Positions 63,894 to 64,000 of a DNA stretch of 64,000 nt are shown one piece after another. Within the stretch, counting starts at the first letter, position 1; every line of letters starts with the position of its first letter. The DNA is from DASWOJ01 sp964242415. GTDB taxonomy: Bacteria > Pseudomonadota > Alphaproteobacteria > Acetobacterales > Acetobacteraceae. Below the pieces are notes generated by a model that saw only the letters and a program-made list of their open reading frames with translations, searched no databases and was not told the origin of the DNA. The stretch is from positions 28,833 through 92,832 of the forward strand of contig CAXTAT010000023.1 in the NCBI GenBank assembly GCA_964242415.1. Reading direction: 5' to 3'. The translations under genes were made by a program, and so were the position numbers.

Positions 63894-64000
63894 TATCCGA
63901 CCGACCCCTCCAACGACACGGCGAGCAGCTTCTGCGCCTCGACCGCGAACTCCATCGGCAGCTCCTTCAGCACGTCCTTGCAGAAGCCGTTGACGATCAG
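63893..64000 (-). CDS. sufB: Fe-S cluster assembly protein SufB, C-terminal end (cut by window edge)
   Basis: The last 35 codons only. They read LIVNGFCKDVLKELPMEF, then AVEAQKLLAVSLEGSVG and a TAA stop, the strongly conserved SufB C-terminus. SufB is the main scaffold on which the cluster is built. The stop overlaps the sufC start, so sufB leads this suf operon from outside the window. Confidence 0.93.
   Translation of the reverse strand: MIVNGFCKDVLKELPMEFAVEAQKLLAVSLEGSVG

Overview
The window is a gene-dense, high-GC chromosomal segment of an alphaproteobacterium. The most likely placement is Rhodospirillales, Acetobacteraceae-like. This rests on the complete nuoA-N operon followed by birA and coaX, the block tig, clpP, clpX, lon, HU gene, tRNA-Val, tRNA-Asp, and a sufBCDS-U-T-A operon. 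The family-level placement is inference; the alphaproteobacterial placement is firmer. I see no phage, insertion sequence, plasmid origin, CRISPR array or rRNA operon.

Layout. 1-15.4 kb (minus strand): all 14 complex I genes, read from nuoA to nuoN, then biotin-protein ligase and the first 60 codons of type III pantothenate kinase (coaX). 15.5-22.8 kb (minus): tRNA-Asp, tRNA-Val, an HU-like DNA-binding protein, the Lon protease, ClpX, ClpP, trigger factor and tRNA-Leu, a protein quality-control neighbourhood. 23-26.8 kb (minus): malonyl-CoA decarboxylase translationally coupled to an AceE-like, transketolase-fold thiamine-diphosphate enzyme. 27-30.8 kb: a solitary ParA-type ATPase, a LamG-like protein with a PEP-CTERM sorting signal, and a FUSC-family membrane protein. 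The last two lie between two direct copies of a dispersed repeat. 30.8-33.4 kb: a large Pat-like protein (NDP-forming acyl-CoA synthetase fold plus GNAT domain). 33.7-39.7 kb (minus): a branched-chain amino acid or similar ABC transporter (livG, livF, two tandem paralogous Tat-type binding proteins, livH, livM). It is divergent from a CoA ester lyase.

40.8-51.3 kb (plus) is the most system-like part. It holds an ECF sigma factor, a small single-TM protein and a periplasmic metal-sensor-like protein, all overlapping or nearly so. These run directly into an outer-membrane lipoprotein channel, a membrane fusion protein and two tandem RND pumps. The order resembles a CnrH/CnrY/CnrX-type regulatory module placed in front of an MdtABC-type tripartite exporter. 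51.3-59.3 kb: a GH15 enzyme (minus), then (plus) a DEAD-box helicase, glutaryl-CoA dehydrogenase, an RNA uracil-C5 methyltransferase, a GNAT acetyltransferase and an alpha/beta hydrolase, the last four overlapping. 59.3-64 kb (minus): the suf iron-sulfur cluster assembly operon, with only the last 35 codons of sufB inside the window.

A second layer is a family of dispersed palindromic repeats (stem arms built on ctctccc / gggagag, usually followed by a ccggggtgaggg tail). There are five inverted pairs of about 130-160 bp and one single copy, all at gene ends. They supply the stop codon of the AceE-like gene and sit directly upstream of the start codons of the second RND pump and sufA. A separate oddity is that the stop codon of the HU gene lies inside tRNA-Val.

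Nothing here is clearly a wholly new defence or biosynthetic system. The sigma/sensor/RND cluster, the malonyl-CoA decarboxylase/AceE-like pair and the HU/tRNA overlap are the points I would test first.
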